A stretch of 32,500 nucleotides of DNA, taken from NCBI GenBank assembly GCA_905221605.1, contig CAJNDS010002092.1, forward strand, positions 100,928 through 133,427, written 5' to 3'. This stretch comes from Symbiodinium natans (Eukaryota; Sar; Dinophyceae; Suessiales; Symbiodiniaceae). Within the stretch, counting starts at the first letter, position 1. Each line of letters begins with the position of its first letter. Positions 24,664-32,500 of this stretch are shown here, piece by piece. The notes below the pieces were generated by a model, which saw only the letters and a list, made by a program, of their open reading frames with translations, was not told where the DNA came from and did no database searches. The translations under genes and the position numbers were made by a program.

Positions 24664-24828
24664 ATGTTTAAAAGCAGGTGCGAGAAATGTAATACAGCAT
24701 TCAATTTTGAAGTGAAGCAAGGTAAGTTATGTAGCAACTTTACAGCACAGCGTCTATGTAATGAACGTCCTCACGATGTGGAGAACTGCTGTGCGTATTG
24801 CTTCTACTGCAATGTATCAGTGCATTAA
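24664..24828 (+). CDS. Small Cys-rich protein, 54 aa
   Basis: ATG at 24664, TAA at 24826-24828. It contains eight Cys: CEKC near residues 6-9, C23, C32, CC at 42-43, C46 and C49, plus His37 and a C-terminal His. This looks like one or two small zinc sites (CEKC...CCAYCFYC). It follows the polymerase-helicase on the same strand by 24 nt, so it may be transcribed with it. The function is unknown. Confidence 0.6.
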   Translation: MFKSRCEKCNTAFNFEVKQGKLCSNFTAQRLCNERPHDVENCCAYCFYCNVSVH

Positions 24829-24831
24829 AAG

Positions 24832-24851
24832 ACTTAAAGAAAAGATAACTT
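24832..24851 (+). promoter_or_regulatory. Second-class motif upstream of right-hand GIY-YIG gene
   Basis: ACTTAAAGAAAAGATAACTT directly abuts ATG 24852. The close contact suggests that the in-frame ATG at 24867 (15 nt later) may be the real start. Confidence 0.5.
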
Positions 24852-25100
24852 ATGGAAATTAGGGATATGAATAAGTATGAAAAAGGACAAATCTATAAAA
24901 TAGTTAGCCCAGATTTCAGCAAGTGCTACATCGGAAGCACAACCGAAGGGTTAAGCAGAAGACTGGCACGACATAAAGCCAGCTATCATTATATCAGAAA
25001 GAACAACAAAAGCAAAAACTGCTCCAGCTTTATGCTTTTTGATGAGTATGGAATTGATAACTGTAAAATATATTGGGTTGAAGATTACCCGAGCTCCGCC
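24852..25100 (+). pseudogene. GIY-YIG nuclease, truncated by the host junction
   Basis: About 80 viral residues are left: GQIYKI (12-17), CYIGST (25-30, the YIG part), a catalytic-type Arg in GLSRRLARH, and WVEDYP (75-80), the strand that in the complete homologue precedes the metal-binding Glu. After about 25,090 the composition turns GC-rich and the frame runs by chance to 25,250 through PPR-like host sequence. The metal-binding Glu helix, linker and any C-terminal finger are therefore missing. A short match at SSALE...SRE leaves the exact breakpoint uncertain by about 40 nt. The break shows that the right end of the viral genome is lost here. Confidence 0.75.
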
Positions 25101-25130
25101 TTGGAGCGAACCTTTGCGTCCAGGGAAGTT
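25085..25130. other. Right virus/host junction zone
   Basis: AT-rich viral coding sequence changes to GC-rich host sequence within GATTACCCGAGCTCCGCCTT. No terminal inverted repeat matching the left edge near 7,985 and no obvious target-site duplication could be seen. Confidence 0.65.
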
Positions 25131-25174
25131 ATCCCCCTTGAAAGCGGATGGGCAGCGAGCCCTCCCCGGATGCT

Positions 25175-25840
25175 GAAGCCCATCGATGCCCTCTACTGTA
25201 CGACGATCAAGGCTGCGGGCAAGAACTGGCAGCTGGCCCTTCTCCTGTGACTTGGCAGAGTCAGTGGGCGCAAGCCGAAAGGACAGCCTGTTTTACTGGC
25301 AGCAGGCCTTTGGCTCAGAAGCCTCGGCTTCCCCCCCCGTTACCTCTTACGCTGGCTCCTTAGTCCTTCGTACCCCAACTCATGGTCCGGACCTTTTCGA
25401 GGGAAGGAGCCCAAGAAGCCCAAGGAGCCCGACAAACCCATTCAGAGAGCTACCCTTTTTAAGGTTCAGGGTTTTTGAGGGCTTTAGGCGTTTTAAAGGT
25501 GTTAAAGGTCTCAAGGGTTTTAGGGGTTTAGGGCAGTTGAGGGTTTACAGGGCTTGATTCAGAGAACCCTTGAGGTTCCTGGAGGTGGGAGAGCGCCAGC
25601 TGCCGTACGATGTGCTGTCCTTCGGGGCCGCCGTCAAGGCCTCTCAGAAAAAAGATATCAGCGGCCGAAAAAGGGTTTTAGGATCGGGCTCTGGCCCTTG
25701 TAAACCCGCAAGCCTATCGGGCTCTAGGATCTTAGGATCTTCGGGTTTTTTGGGGAGGTTTGCGCCTCTGCCGGGCGTTGGCAGCTGGCGCTGTGGCTTC
25801 TGTGACTTGGCGCAGAAGGGCAGTGATGTAGTGGCTTAGG
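25175..25840 (+). pseudogene. Pentatricopeptide-repeat-like fragments
   Basis: Three pieces recall the dinoflagellate PPR consensus (PDV-x-S-x-x-A-A-I-x-A, then WQ-x-AL-x-LL). ALYCTTIKAAGKNWQLALLL lies at 25188-25247, followed in the next frame by CDLAESVGAS. LPYDVLSFGAAVKASQK lies at about 25600-25650. WQLALWLL followed by CDLAQKG lies at about 25779-25822. They are in different frames with stops and TTTAGGG-like filler between them, so either introns separate them or this is a decayed PPR gene. The viral element ends just upstream, so it may have inserted in or next to this gene. Low-complexity matches cannot be excluded. Confidence 0.4.
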
Positions 25841-25969
25841 GCAGGCACATTGCTCTCTGGCACTCTGTTTTCATGAGGTGCTCCTATTGTAAGTAGTTTC
25901 CGCGACTTCTTCTGGCGCGGTCAGCTGAAACACTGTATCAAATTATGCGCAGGTGTCCACTGTGCGTTG

Positions 25970-27704
25970 TCATGCAAGGCTGTCATCTGAATCATTTGAA
26001 CTAGTATTGGGTGAAACCCTCGCTAAGTTGCCACCGTTGTTCTGGATGTAGCCCTTGTTGAGGAGCGCCTCACAGGGCCACAAACTTGCGCAAACCCTGC
26101 CTACCTACAACATGACAGGCTGATTGGACGAAGCGCACCTCGCAAATCAACAATCGGACATGGTGCGTGGAGGCCACCAGGATGTACTTCTCATCGGTCT
26201 CGTGGAAAACATCGGGCCACAGACCCGGCGCTTGGGCCTCGCCGGGAATGATGCCCGCCACGTTCTTGGCTGATGCTCTGATTGCACCTTCATCAGTCTC
26301 ATAGTCCGACACGGGCGAAAAGCCATCCAGCGCGATATTGATGAGGTGCTCGCGGGCATCATCCTGCGGAAGTCAAAATGAATTTAGGTGCGAACCTGCC
26401 TAACCACCCGAAAAAACACAAACCACGACCTGCCCCTAACGCGCCTTTACCAAGCAGTTGCCTATGCCCGGAACGGATGTAGTGCGCAGCGGATAGAACT
26501 GGTCGCCTTTGTTCATCAGGTTGCCCAGAGCGGTGTAGACTGCGTCAATAGAGTGGCCGCGAAGAGGCGCGCCAGTCTCGGCCCCATGCCCCAGTGGCCG
26601 GTGAGCATCTTGAACATGTCGACCGGCGGCACTTCCGGAGCGATGATAATATTCTTGATGTCCACCAGGTTGAGACCGGCTTTGGTCAATTTGTAGGGGT
26701 AGCCGTGCTCGGAGCTGATGAGGATGACCGAGGCTTGGAAGGCCTCCTTGGTTTCGCCGGTGATCTGAGCCAAAGCAGTCTTGGCTGTCTCTGCTTTGGC
26801 ATCGTTGCCGTCGTTGGGGAGCGCGAGGTTCGCTTCGTCGATGATGATGGTGGTGTCGTTGCCGGTCTCTTGGATACTCTTCACCAGCTTGGAGAAAGTC
26901 AATGCTTTCAGTTCAGGTTGCATTATGCCGATGATGCTACGGACACTTGCTGCTAATGGCGCAGTGGCCGCGTTGAGGTTTTCCGCTGCTGCGGCCAAGC
27001 CGCTTGCTATCGTGGCAACTTCTTTGAATAAGCTGGGGAGCTTTTCGGCCAGACCTTGCTGTTCCGCAGCGGCGCCAAAAACTGCTTGGTAAAAGTCAGT
27101 CTCTCCCCCCCTTCGCAGGTTTGCCAAGACGACGGTTCGAGATGAACCTTGTGCCTGTCTGACTTTGTCCGCCACATACGAGGCAACCAACGTCTTCCCG
27201 ACGCTCTTGCCACCCAAGACCAAGGTGAGCAGGCCGTCTTTGTAGACCGCCTTTTTGAGTGCCTCTATAAAGGCTTCGCGGTCCACTATCTTGCGCTGTC
27301 TGTTCGACCCACCCTTCATGAACTCGGTGGCCTTTCGATCAATACTGTTTAGGTGAGCATCTGCATCCACCTGCTTCTCCCGGGCATCTTCCTCCAAAGC
27401 TTGAAGGAACAAGCTACCGTTCTTGACATCAGCGAAAAAGTTGCCATCCAACTGACGGGCATAGGACTTCTCATCGCCAACCTCAGGGAACAAAACAAAA
27501 GCACGACTCCAACGCCCTAACCCTTTGAGTTTGACCCTCCGCTGCCTTGCGCAACACACGCGTCTTGACAATGCCAGAAGGGCGCAAGGAGCTCTGAACC
27601 CGAAGTGCCGGAAAGGCAGCAACTACGAAGCTATGGTGCACCACATGTGCCAGAGCAACCAGCACGAGCAGCGCTGTTGAGCGGTGAGTATTTGGGTGCA
27701 CCAT
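25970..27704 (-). CDS. Host RHS/Crinkler-like P-loop ATPase, four putative exons, one frameshift
   Basis: The P-loop domain has Walker A GGKSVGKT (about 27,191-27,214) and Walker B TTIIIDEA (about 26,835-26,858), in a layout like the RHS/Crinkler-type ATPases abundant in dinoflagellates. Proposed exons are 27704-27546 (a signal-peptide-like start, MVHPNTHRSTALLVLVALAH), 27481-26451, 26363-26139 (75 codons, DDAREHLINIALDGFSPV) and 26068-25970 (ends DDSLA, stop). Introns are 64 nt (GC-AG), 87 nt (GT-AG) and 70 nt (GT-AG), and the exon joins keep frame. Exon 2 needs one extra base near 26555-26580, where MGPRLARL changes frame to RGHSIDAVYTALGNL. This is an indel or a sequencing error. The exon model is by eye. 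GC-AG introns fit a dinoflagellate host. Confidence 0.6.
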
Positions 27705-27886
27705 GGCGCAGGTGTTTAGGGTTTAGGGTTTAGGGTTTGGGTTCTGTTTCAGCTTCTGCCTTAACATGAATGAGAGCAACAACTGCGTCTATCAAAGGGC
27801 CAATACAACTCCTGAAAGGCTGCAGCCGGAACTGCAAGGTGTAAGCAATGGTGTCGCCTTCAAATCACAGGAATCGACAAAGCTTC

Positions 27887-27960
27887 ACAAGCGTGGCAGG
27901 CGCACCGTCTCATAGATGAACTCGCCGTTGTCGTCGTTTTCCAGTTCAGGGTTATAATCT
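27887..27960 (-). CDS. Possible C-terminal exon of an unidentified host gene
   Basis: An open stretch reading YNPELENDDNGEFIYETV, then RLPRL and a stop at 27887. A plausible acceptor (CCCCAAAG) lies upstream. The composition is protein-like, but no family is recognised. It is on the same strand and next to the right arm of the inverted repeat, whose left copy at 7,625 has a degenerate equivalent. Confidence 0.3.
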
Positions 27961-28145
27961 TTGGGGGTAGAATTTCAGATAAGGCTCTTCCCCCAGACCT
28001 CATTAGGAATCGTTGAGGGTAAGCTTTGCTTAAGTGGCTTTGGTTTTAGGGCTTTGGTAAAGGTCTTGCTTTTGGGCTCTTCGGATTTGGGAGGCTTTTG
28101 GTGAGGGTTTTGGCTAGTGGCTTTGGTTTGGATGGTTTTGAAGGC

Positions 28146-28232
28146 TTGATTTTGGGAGGCGGGTTGAGAATTGAGGTGAAAGCGTAGGGGGGGGGTATAG
28201 CATGTAAGATGTGGGGTTAGCATCTGCTTGCT
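28146..28232 (-). repeat. Right arm of the 20.6-kb-spaced inverted repeat
   Basis: Reverse complement of 7,625-7,711 with one length difference in a C run and very few other changes. Weaker similarity continues inward to about 27,990. It is followed on the outside by a G11 run and TTTAGGG arrays. Confidence 0.75.
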
Positions 28233-28238
28233 CAGGGG

Positions 28239-28665
28239 GGGGGGGGGGGTTTAGGGTTTAGGGTTTAGGGTTTAGGGTTTAGGGGTTTAGGGGTTTAGGG
28301 GTTTAGGGGTTTGGGGGTTTGGGGGTTTGGGGGTTTGGGGGTTTGGGGGTTAGGGGTTAGGGGTTTAGGGGTTTAGGGGTTTAGGGGTTTAGGGTTTGGG
28401 GTTTCGGGGTTTTAAGGGTTTGCGGTTTAGGGTTGGGGTTAGGGGTTTAGGGGTTTAGGGCTTCGGGTTTAGGGGTTGGGGTTAGGGGTTTAGGGCTTTA
28501 GGGGTCTAGGGTCTAAGGTATAGGGTTCAGGGTTCAGGGTTTGGGGGATTAGGGTTTAGGGTTTGGGGTTCAGGGTTTAGGGGTTTAGGGTATAGGGGTT
28601 TAGGGTTTTTTTGGGGTTTAGGGTTTGGGGTTTAGGGATTTTGGGTTTCGGGTTTGGGGTTGACT
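28239..28665 (+). repeat. TTTAGGG, TTTAGGGG and TTTGGGGG arrays
   Basis: About 430 bp made almost wholly of telomere-like units. It begins as the heptamer and then shifts to octamers TTTAGGGG and TTTGGGGG in homogeneous blocks (about 28282-28400), then to a scrambled mix. No coding potential was seen. Confidence 0.9.
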
Positions 28666-29537
28666 TTTACGAGCCTTTTACGGGTCAGCTGTTGTAGTGG
28701 TAACACCGGCTAGTGTTCTTCTAACCCTAGAAAAAGCCACCCAATGAACCTTCAAGCGAGCCTCCGAGAACATGCTGCATAGGCTAGTCAGGCTCTGAAG
28801 TAAAGTGTCGGGTGTAGGGTGTGGGGTTGAGGGTTTCGGGTTTACCATTTGATCGGACTTTCCGACACTTGGGAATACCAACCCAACCCTCAGGGTCCAT
28901 GTACCTCAAGGCTATACACATGGGCCTTGTACAGTCCTTTTGAACGGAGGGAAGGACATTTAAAACCCAAATAGACCCATGCTTAAGTACATGGACGCGA
29001 ACTTTAAAACTACTCAGATTCAATTATTACCCATGAGCTGGCCTCCCCATGAGAAGCATGGCCGGCGAAGGGATAAGCTGCGGCCATGTGGCTGAACACG
29101 AGAAGGTTACAAAGCTATGCTCTCTGCTTCTTTGGGAAGAAGGTTGGCGCAACGTCCTGGTGTTCTTTCAAGTCCAAGCTGGAAAGGAGTGGGGCTGAAA
29201 CACAAGCATGCAAGATCACCGTGGTTTGGCAGAAGGGGTCCTACCACTACAGTGCATAAGGTGACAACTTTGTGCCACAGCTACTAAGCAGGATGCGCAA
29301 CGCAAGACATGCGTTTTCGACGTGAGCGTGTCAGTTCAGCATGGCCCTATACATGTTTATCTGAAGGTTCATCAAGGCTTCGTCTCATGACGAGCTCACG
29401 CCTCCCAGTGCTAGGTTCATGGGTGCATGTTGGAGACTCATGGGCCAACAGTAGTACTTCTTGTGAACATGGACAAAACCCTTGCAGAAAGGACCCCATC
29501 ACAGATAGACCCCAACCCCTGTGCCTATGTACGAAGT
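28666..29537. other. Host stretch with no recognisable gene
   Basis: Mixed composition. There is a short inverted pair AAGTGTCGG (about 28804) and CCGACACTT (about 28862). No ORF with protein-like character was seen. Confidence 0.5.
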
Positions 29538-29850
29538 CTAACCCTAAACCCTAAACCCTATAGACCCTAAACCCTACACCCTAAACCCTACCCCCCAAGG
29601 GGGTTCTAACCCTAAACCCTAAACCCTAAACCCTAGACCCTAAACCCTACACCCTAAACCCCACCCTCTAAGGGGGTTCAGGTCATTCTCCCCAGCCAAG
29701 CGCAGTCGCAGTACCCACCTCGGAGTCCCGGGCGCTCCTCCTGGTGCTTCAGGGCTTGTCGTTTGGGGTTTAGGGTTTAGGGTTTAGGGTTTAGGGTTTA
29801 GGGTTTAGGGTTTAGGGTTTAGGGTTTAGGGTTTAGGGTTTAGGGTTGCA
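29538..29850. repeat. CCCTAAA arrays, then a perfect TTTAGGG array
   Basis: CCCTAAA units with CCCTACA and CCCTAGA variants at 29538-29670 hold a duplicated CCAAGGGGGTT/CTAAGGGGGTT segment. About 12 perfect TTTAGGG units in the opposite orientation follow at 29765-29848. Confidence 0.9.
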
Positions 29851-29962
29851 TATGGCGGTTTCTGAATTAGGTGCGCCTTCTTGAGGTCCTTATTGTGTAG
29901 GGAATCCGATTATTTGGGAGTATATTAGGGGCCCGTTTCGTAAACCCGCCATATACGGTTGT
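29847..29962. repeat. Foldback-like segment
   Basis: CATATGGCGGTTTCTGAA (about 29848) has an imperfect inverted partner, TTTCGTAAACCCGCCATAT (about 29936-29954). The 116-bp size and short arms recall the other small foldback elements in this window. Confidence 0.4.
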
Positions 29963-30117
29963 TTGGAGATTGAAAGCTCAGGGTCCAGAACGACAGGTGT
30001 TTGGGGTGCAAGGTCTAGGGGTTTAAAGTTCAGGGTGAAAGGTTTTTAGGGTTTAGGAAAACCCTAAAGCGAGGCTTCGAACCCTAGGGGCCAGGTCGCC
30101 GACATCCCGAACACCAA

Positions 30118-32500
30118 CTTTAGGGTTTAGGGTTTAGGGTTTAGGGTTTAGGGTTTAGGGTTTAGGGTTTAGGGTTTAGGGTTTCGGGTTTAGGGTTTAG
30201 GGTTGCCAACTAGCTGCTAGGGAGCTGAGGCATTCGAGTCCAGCCGAAAAAAACAACAACAACAACCCTCAACTCTCAACCTCTGCCCTCGAGCCCTAAA
30301 CCCTAAACCCTAAAACCCAAATCCCCAAACCCTAAATCCCTAATCCCTAAACCCTGAACCCTAAACCCTCATCTCCCAAATCCCAAGTCCTCTTGAACCC
30401 TAAACCCTAAACCCTAAACCCTACACCCTAAACCCTAAACCGTAAACCCGGGGCTCGAGCAGGAGTTCCCGAAGGCCGCGGCGGGGCAAAGGGAGTCCTC
30501 AGCTTTAAAGCCCTGAACTAGGGTTTAGGGTTTAGGGTTTAGGGTTAAGGGTTTAGGGCTTAGGGCTTAGGGCTTAGGGTTTAGGGCTAGGGTTTAGGTA
30601 ATATACTCTCCTTGCAACCCCCAGCATTAGAGCCCTGAAGTAGGGCAAAAACTGATGTTTCTTTATATTCCTTTGAATTATACATGAGTACGAATAGAAA
30701 ATAGTTCCTAATCTAGGGGGGTACTGTGATCCCTTTTAAGCAGTGTTTCTAGGAGGCTGCGACGTACCGCAGTGCTCGTGCATCCTGAGGGTCAAACTCC
30801 CCAAAGCTGCGAGCGGTTTTGGGTTTAGGGTTTAGGGTTTAGGGTTTGGGGTTTGGGTTTGGGGTTTGGGTTTTAGGGTTTAGGGTTCTGGGACTGCGGC
30901 TTCAAACAAACGGAGAGGTCAGAGCCGGTGTTCAAAGCAATCTCTGTGTGGTTAGACATATTTCATACAGGGTCCCCAAATCCCTAAACCCTAAACCCTA
31001 CACCCTAAACCCTAAACCCTAAACCCCAATACAGGGGATATCAGGTAAGTCATAAAAGCAGCCTACGCCCCTAAACTCAGGCGCAGCAAGCGGCCACTGC
31101 TGCGGGGGGTTTGGGGCTCTTGGGTTCAGGGCGTTTAGGGAAATTTGGGGTCGAAGCTGCTCCAACTGAAGAATCCCGAAGCCCTAAAGCCTGAGTAAAC
31201 TCTAAACCCTTTAGGGTTTGGAGTTTCGAGTTTACTGGGCACGACTGCCCCGAGATCCCAAACGCCTTTGCTCACATGAAGCAGGGTTGAGGGTTCAGAG
31301 CGTTTTTTATTCCCCAATGCTTATCAGGAATCATCGGTACACCCCCATAAACTTCCTAAACTTCCTAAACCCTACACCCTACACCCTAAACCCTGAACCC
31401 TGAACCCTAAACCCTAAACCCTAAACCCTACACCCTAAACCCCTCCTTTGGGGCCTCAGGAAACCCGCCCTCTTCTTTCAAGCGGCCGCTGGGCGGCCTT
31501 CGCCGCAGCGGCGGCCTTGGCCGCGACTGCGGCAGCGCCGCAGCGCGTCGCCTGGCTGAGGGGTTTGGGGTTTGGGGTTTGGGGTTTAGGGTTTAGGGTT
31601 TAGGGTTTAGGGTTTGGGGTTTGGGGTTTGGGGTTTAGGGTTTGCTGTGATAGGGCGTAGATGCTGTGAAGGTTAGGTTTTGGAACAAGCTCGAAAGCGT
31701 CGTGAGGTGCGAAGAGCAGCTTTGGCCCGATTGTGGAAGGCCATCTAACACTTTTCTCCCACCCCACGCTGTCCAAGGCGGCAAAGCCACCCAAACCTAT
31801 TCCTTTTAGGGTTTAGGCCTAAACTCAAGCCAACTGCTTTCTTTACATAAAACTTCTTCATTCCGTCACAGCTTTTCACAAAAAACAAGCCTCCACAGGG
31901 TCAGTCTGGGCAGGCTAGCCAGGGGGGTCGGGGGAAGGGGGCCATCGGGGGGGGTGGGTCAGAGGGGGGCCCAGGGGCGCTAAGGGGGACCAGAGGCCCT
32001 GGCCCAGCGGGGCCCACAAGCACCCAGGGGGGCCCAGGGGGGGCGCAGGGGGTCCAGGGGGGGCGCAGGGAGCCCAGGGGGCAGAGCCAGAAAAACCAAA
32101 AAAGCAGGTTTTTGAGCACCCGCCCTGCCTGGCCTGGCCTGAGGCCCCCCTGGTCCCTGGACACGCTGCGGTGAGGGGTCCGGGTCCTCCTGGCCTGGGG
32201 GCCTTGGGGTACCCCCCCGAAACGGCCAGCCACGCCCAGGGTGAAGGGCTTGGGGTTTAGGGTATTTACTTTATTAAGGGGACCAGTACTGGTCCCCGGG
32301 AGAACCTGCTCCGGTACCGGGCCCATCGTGGGTGCTACCGACCTCCTGGCTGCAGGAGGCGGGCAAGCGACCTGGGTCGACTTTCGCCATAGAGGTCGAA
32401 GGGCTTAAGCGCCGCCCCCCCTCTGTAGGGGGGCGGCCTAGGCCCTGAGTTTAGGGTTTAGGGTTTAGGGTTTAGGGTTTGGGGTTTGGGGTTTGGGGTT
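30118..32500. repeat. Host repeat-rich DNA with arrays in both orientations
   Basis: Telomere-type arrays lie at 30118-30204, 30292-30448 (CCCTAAA), 30520-30600, 30822-30885, 30980-31026, 31370-31442, 31558-31645 and 32449-32500. A copy of the TATACTCC repeat family is at 30602. From about 31,900 to 32,220 the plus strand is a G-rich low-complexity tract (GGGGGGCCCAGGG-like). The Pro-rich open frame on the minus strand is a by-product. No gene could be supported. Confidence 0.8.
32278..32297. repeat. Perfect 20-bp palindrome
   Basis: GGGGACCAGTACTGGTCCCC equals its own reverse complement. A 10-bp perfect stem (GCCGCCCCCC against GGGGGGCGGC, 7-nt loop) lies at 32411-32437. No function can be assigned. 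Confidence 0.8.

Noticed and set aside
7985-25100. Maverick/Polinton transposon proper
   Set aside because: No retroviral-type integrase, no Ulp1-like protease and no terminal inverted repeats were found. The gene set fits a Polinton-like virus or virophage-like element better.
31901-32326. Pro/Gly-rich, collagen-like frame on the minus strand
   Set aside because: It comes from a G-rich low-complexity tract. It has no domain, promoter or exon context.
1-32500. CRISPR array
   Set aside because: Regular repeats here are tandem telomere-like units or direct tandem repeats without unique spacers.

Overview
The window looks like nuclear DNA of a microbial eukaryote, most likely a dinoflagellate of the Symbiodiniaceae type. 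It carries one endogenous viral element. The host assignment rests on several observations. Dozens of short arrays of the TTTAGGG/CCCTAAA telomere-type heptamer are scattered through the flanks. An intron-containing RHS/Crinkler-like P-loop ATPase gene has a putative GC-AG intron. There are also pentatricopeptide-like fragments and GC-rich low-complexity DNA. No database search was possible, so the species call is inference.

Layout. 1-7,980 is host DNA without a convincing gene: interstitial telomere-like arrays, foldback (MITE-like) elements, microsatellites, a repeat family built on AGAATCTGAG palindromes with a tRNA-like segment, and one arm (about 7,625-7,711) of an inverted repeat. About 7,985-25,100 is a sharply different AT-rich, intron-less, densely packed block of about 17 kb with about 22 genes. 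It is an endogenised Polinton-like virus (PLV)/virophage-like element. About 25,100-28,230 is host again: PPR-like remnants, the RHS-like ATPase on the minus strand, and the second arm (about 28,146-28,232) of the inverted repeat. 28,240-32,500 is repeat-rich host DNA, including TTTAGGGG-type arrays and GC-rich palindromes.

The viral block holds a full PLV morphogenesis set: an A32/FtsK-HerA packaging ATPase, a double-jelly-roll-type major capsid protein, a penton-type minor capsid protein, a fibre with a C-terminal S74-type self-cleaving chaperone, and a class-3-lipase-like hydrolase. Replication is represented by one 1,272-residue protein that joins a Cys/His N-terminal domain, a PolB-like palm and an SF1 helicase. 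There are two GIY-YIG proteins, one of them broken at the right host junction, and several small Cys-rich or coiled-coil proteins. No integrase, no maturation protease and no terminal inverted repeats at the element ends were seen.

Regulation is visible. Eleven viral genes carry TCTA 10-18 nt upstream of the ATG, six of them at 12-13 nt, and two more carry TCTC or TCTT at the same place. This resembles the late promoter described for Cafeteria roenbergensis virus and mavirus. The replication gene, the right-hand GIY-YIG gene and the leftmost zinc-finger gene instead share a second motif, TTAAAGAAWWRATRACTTA. The capsid gene has a one-base frameshift in a homopolymer near its 3' end, and a second homopolymer frame switch lies at 19,992-19,998. 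These could be early decay or sequencing error.
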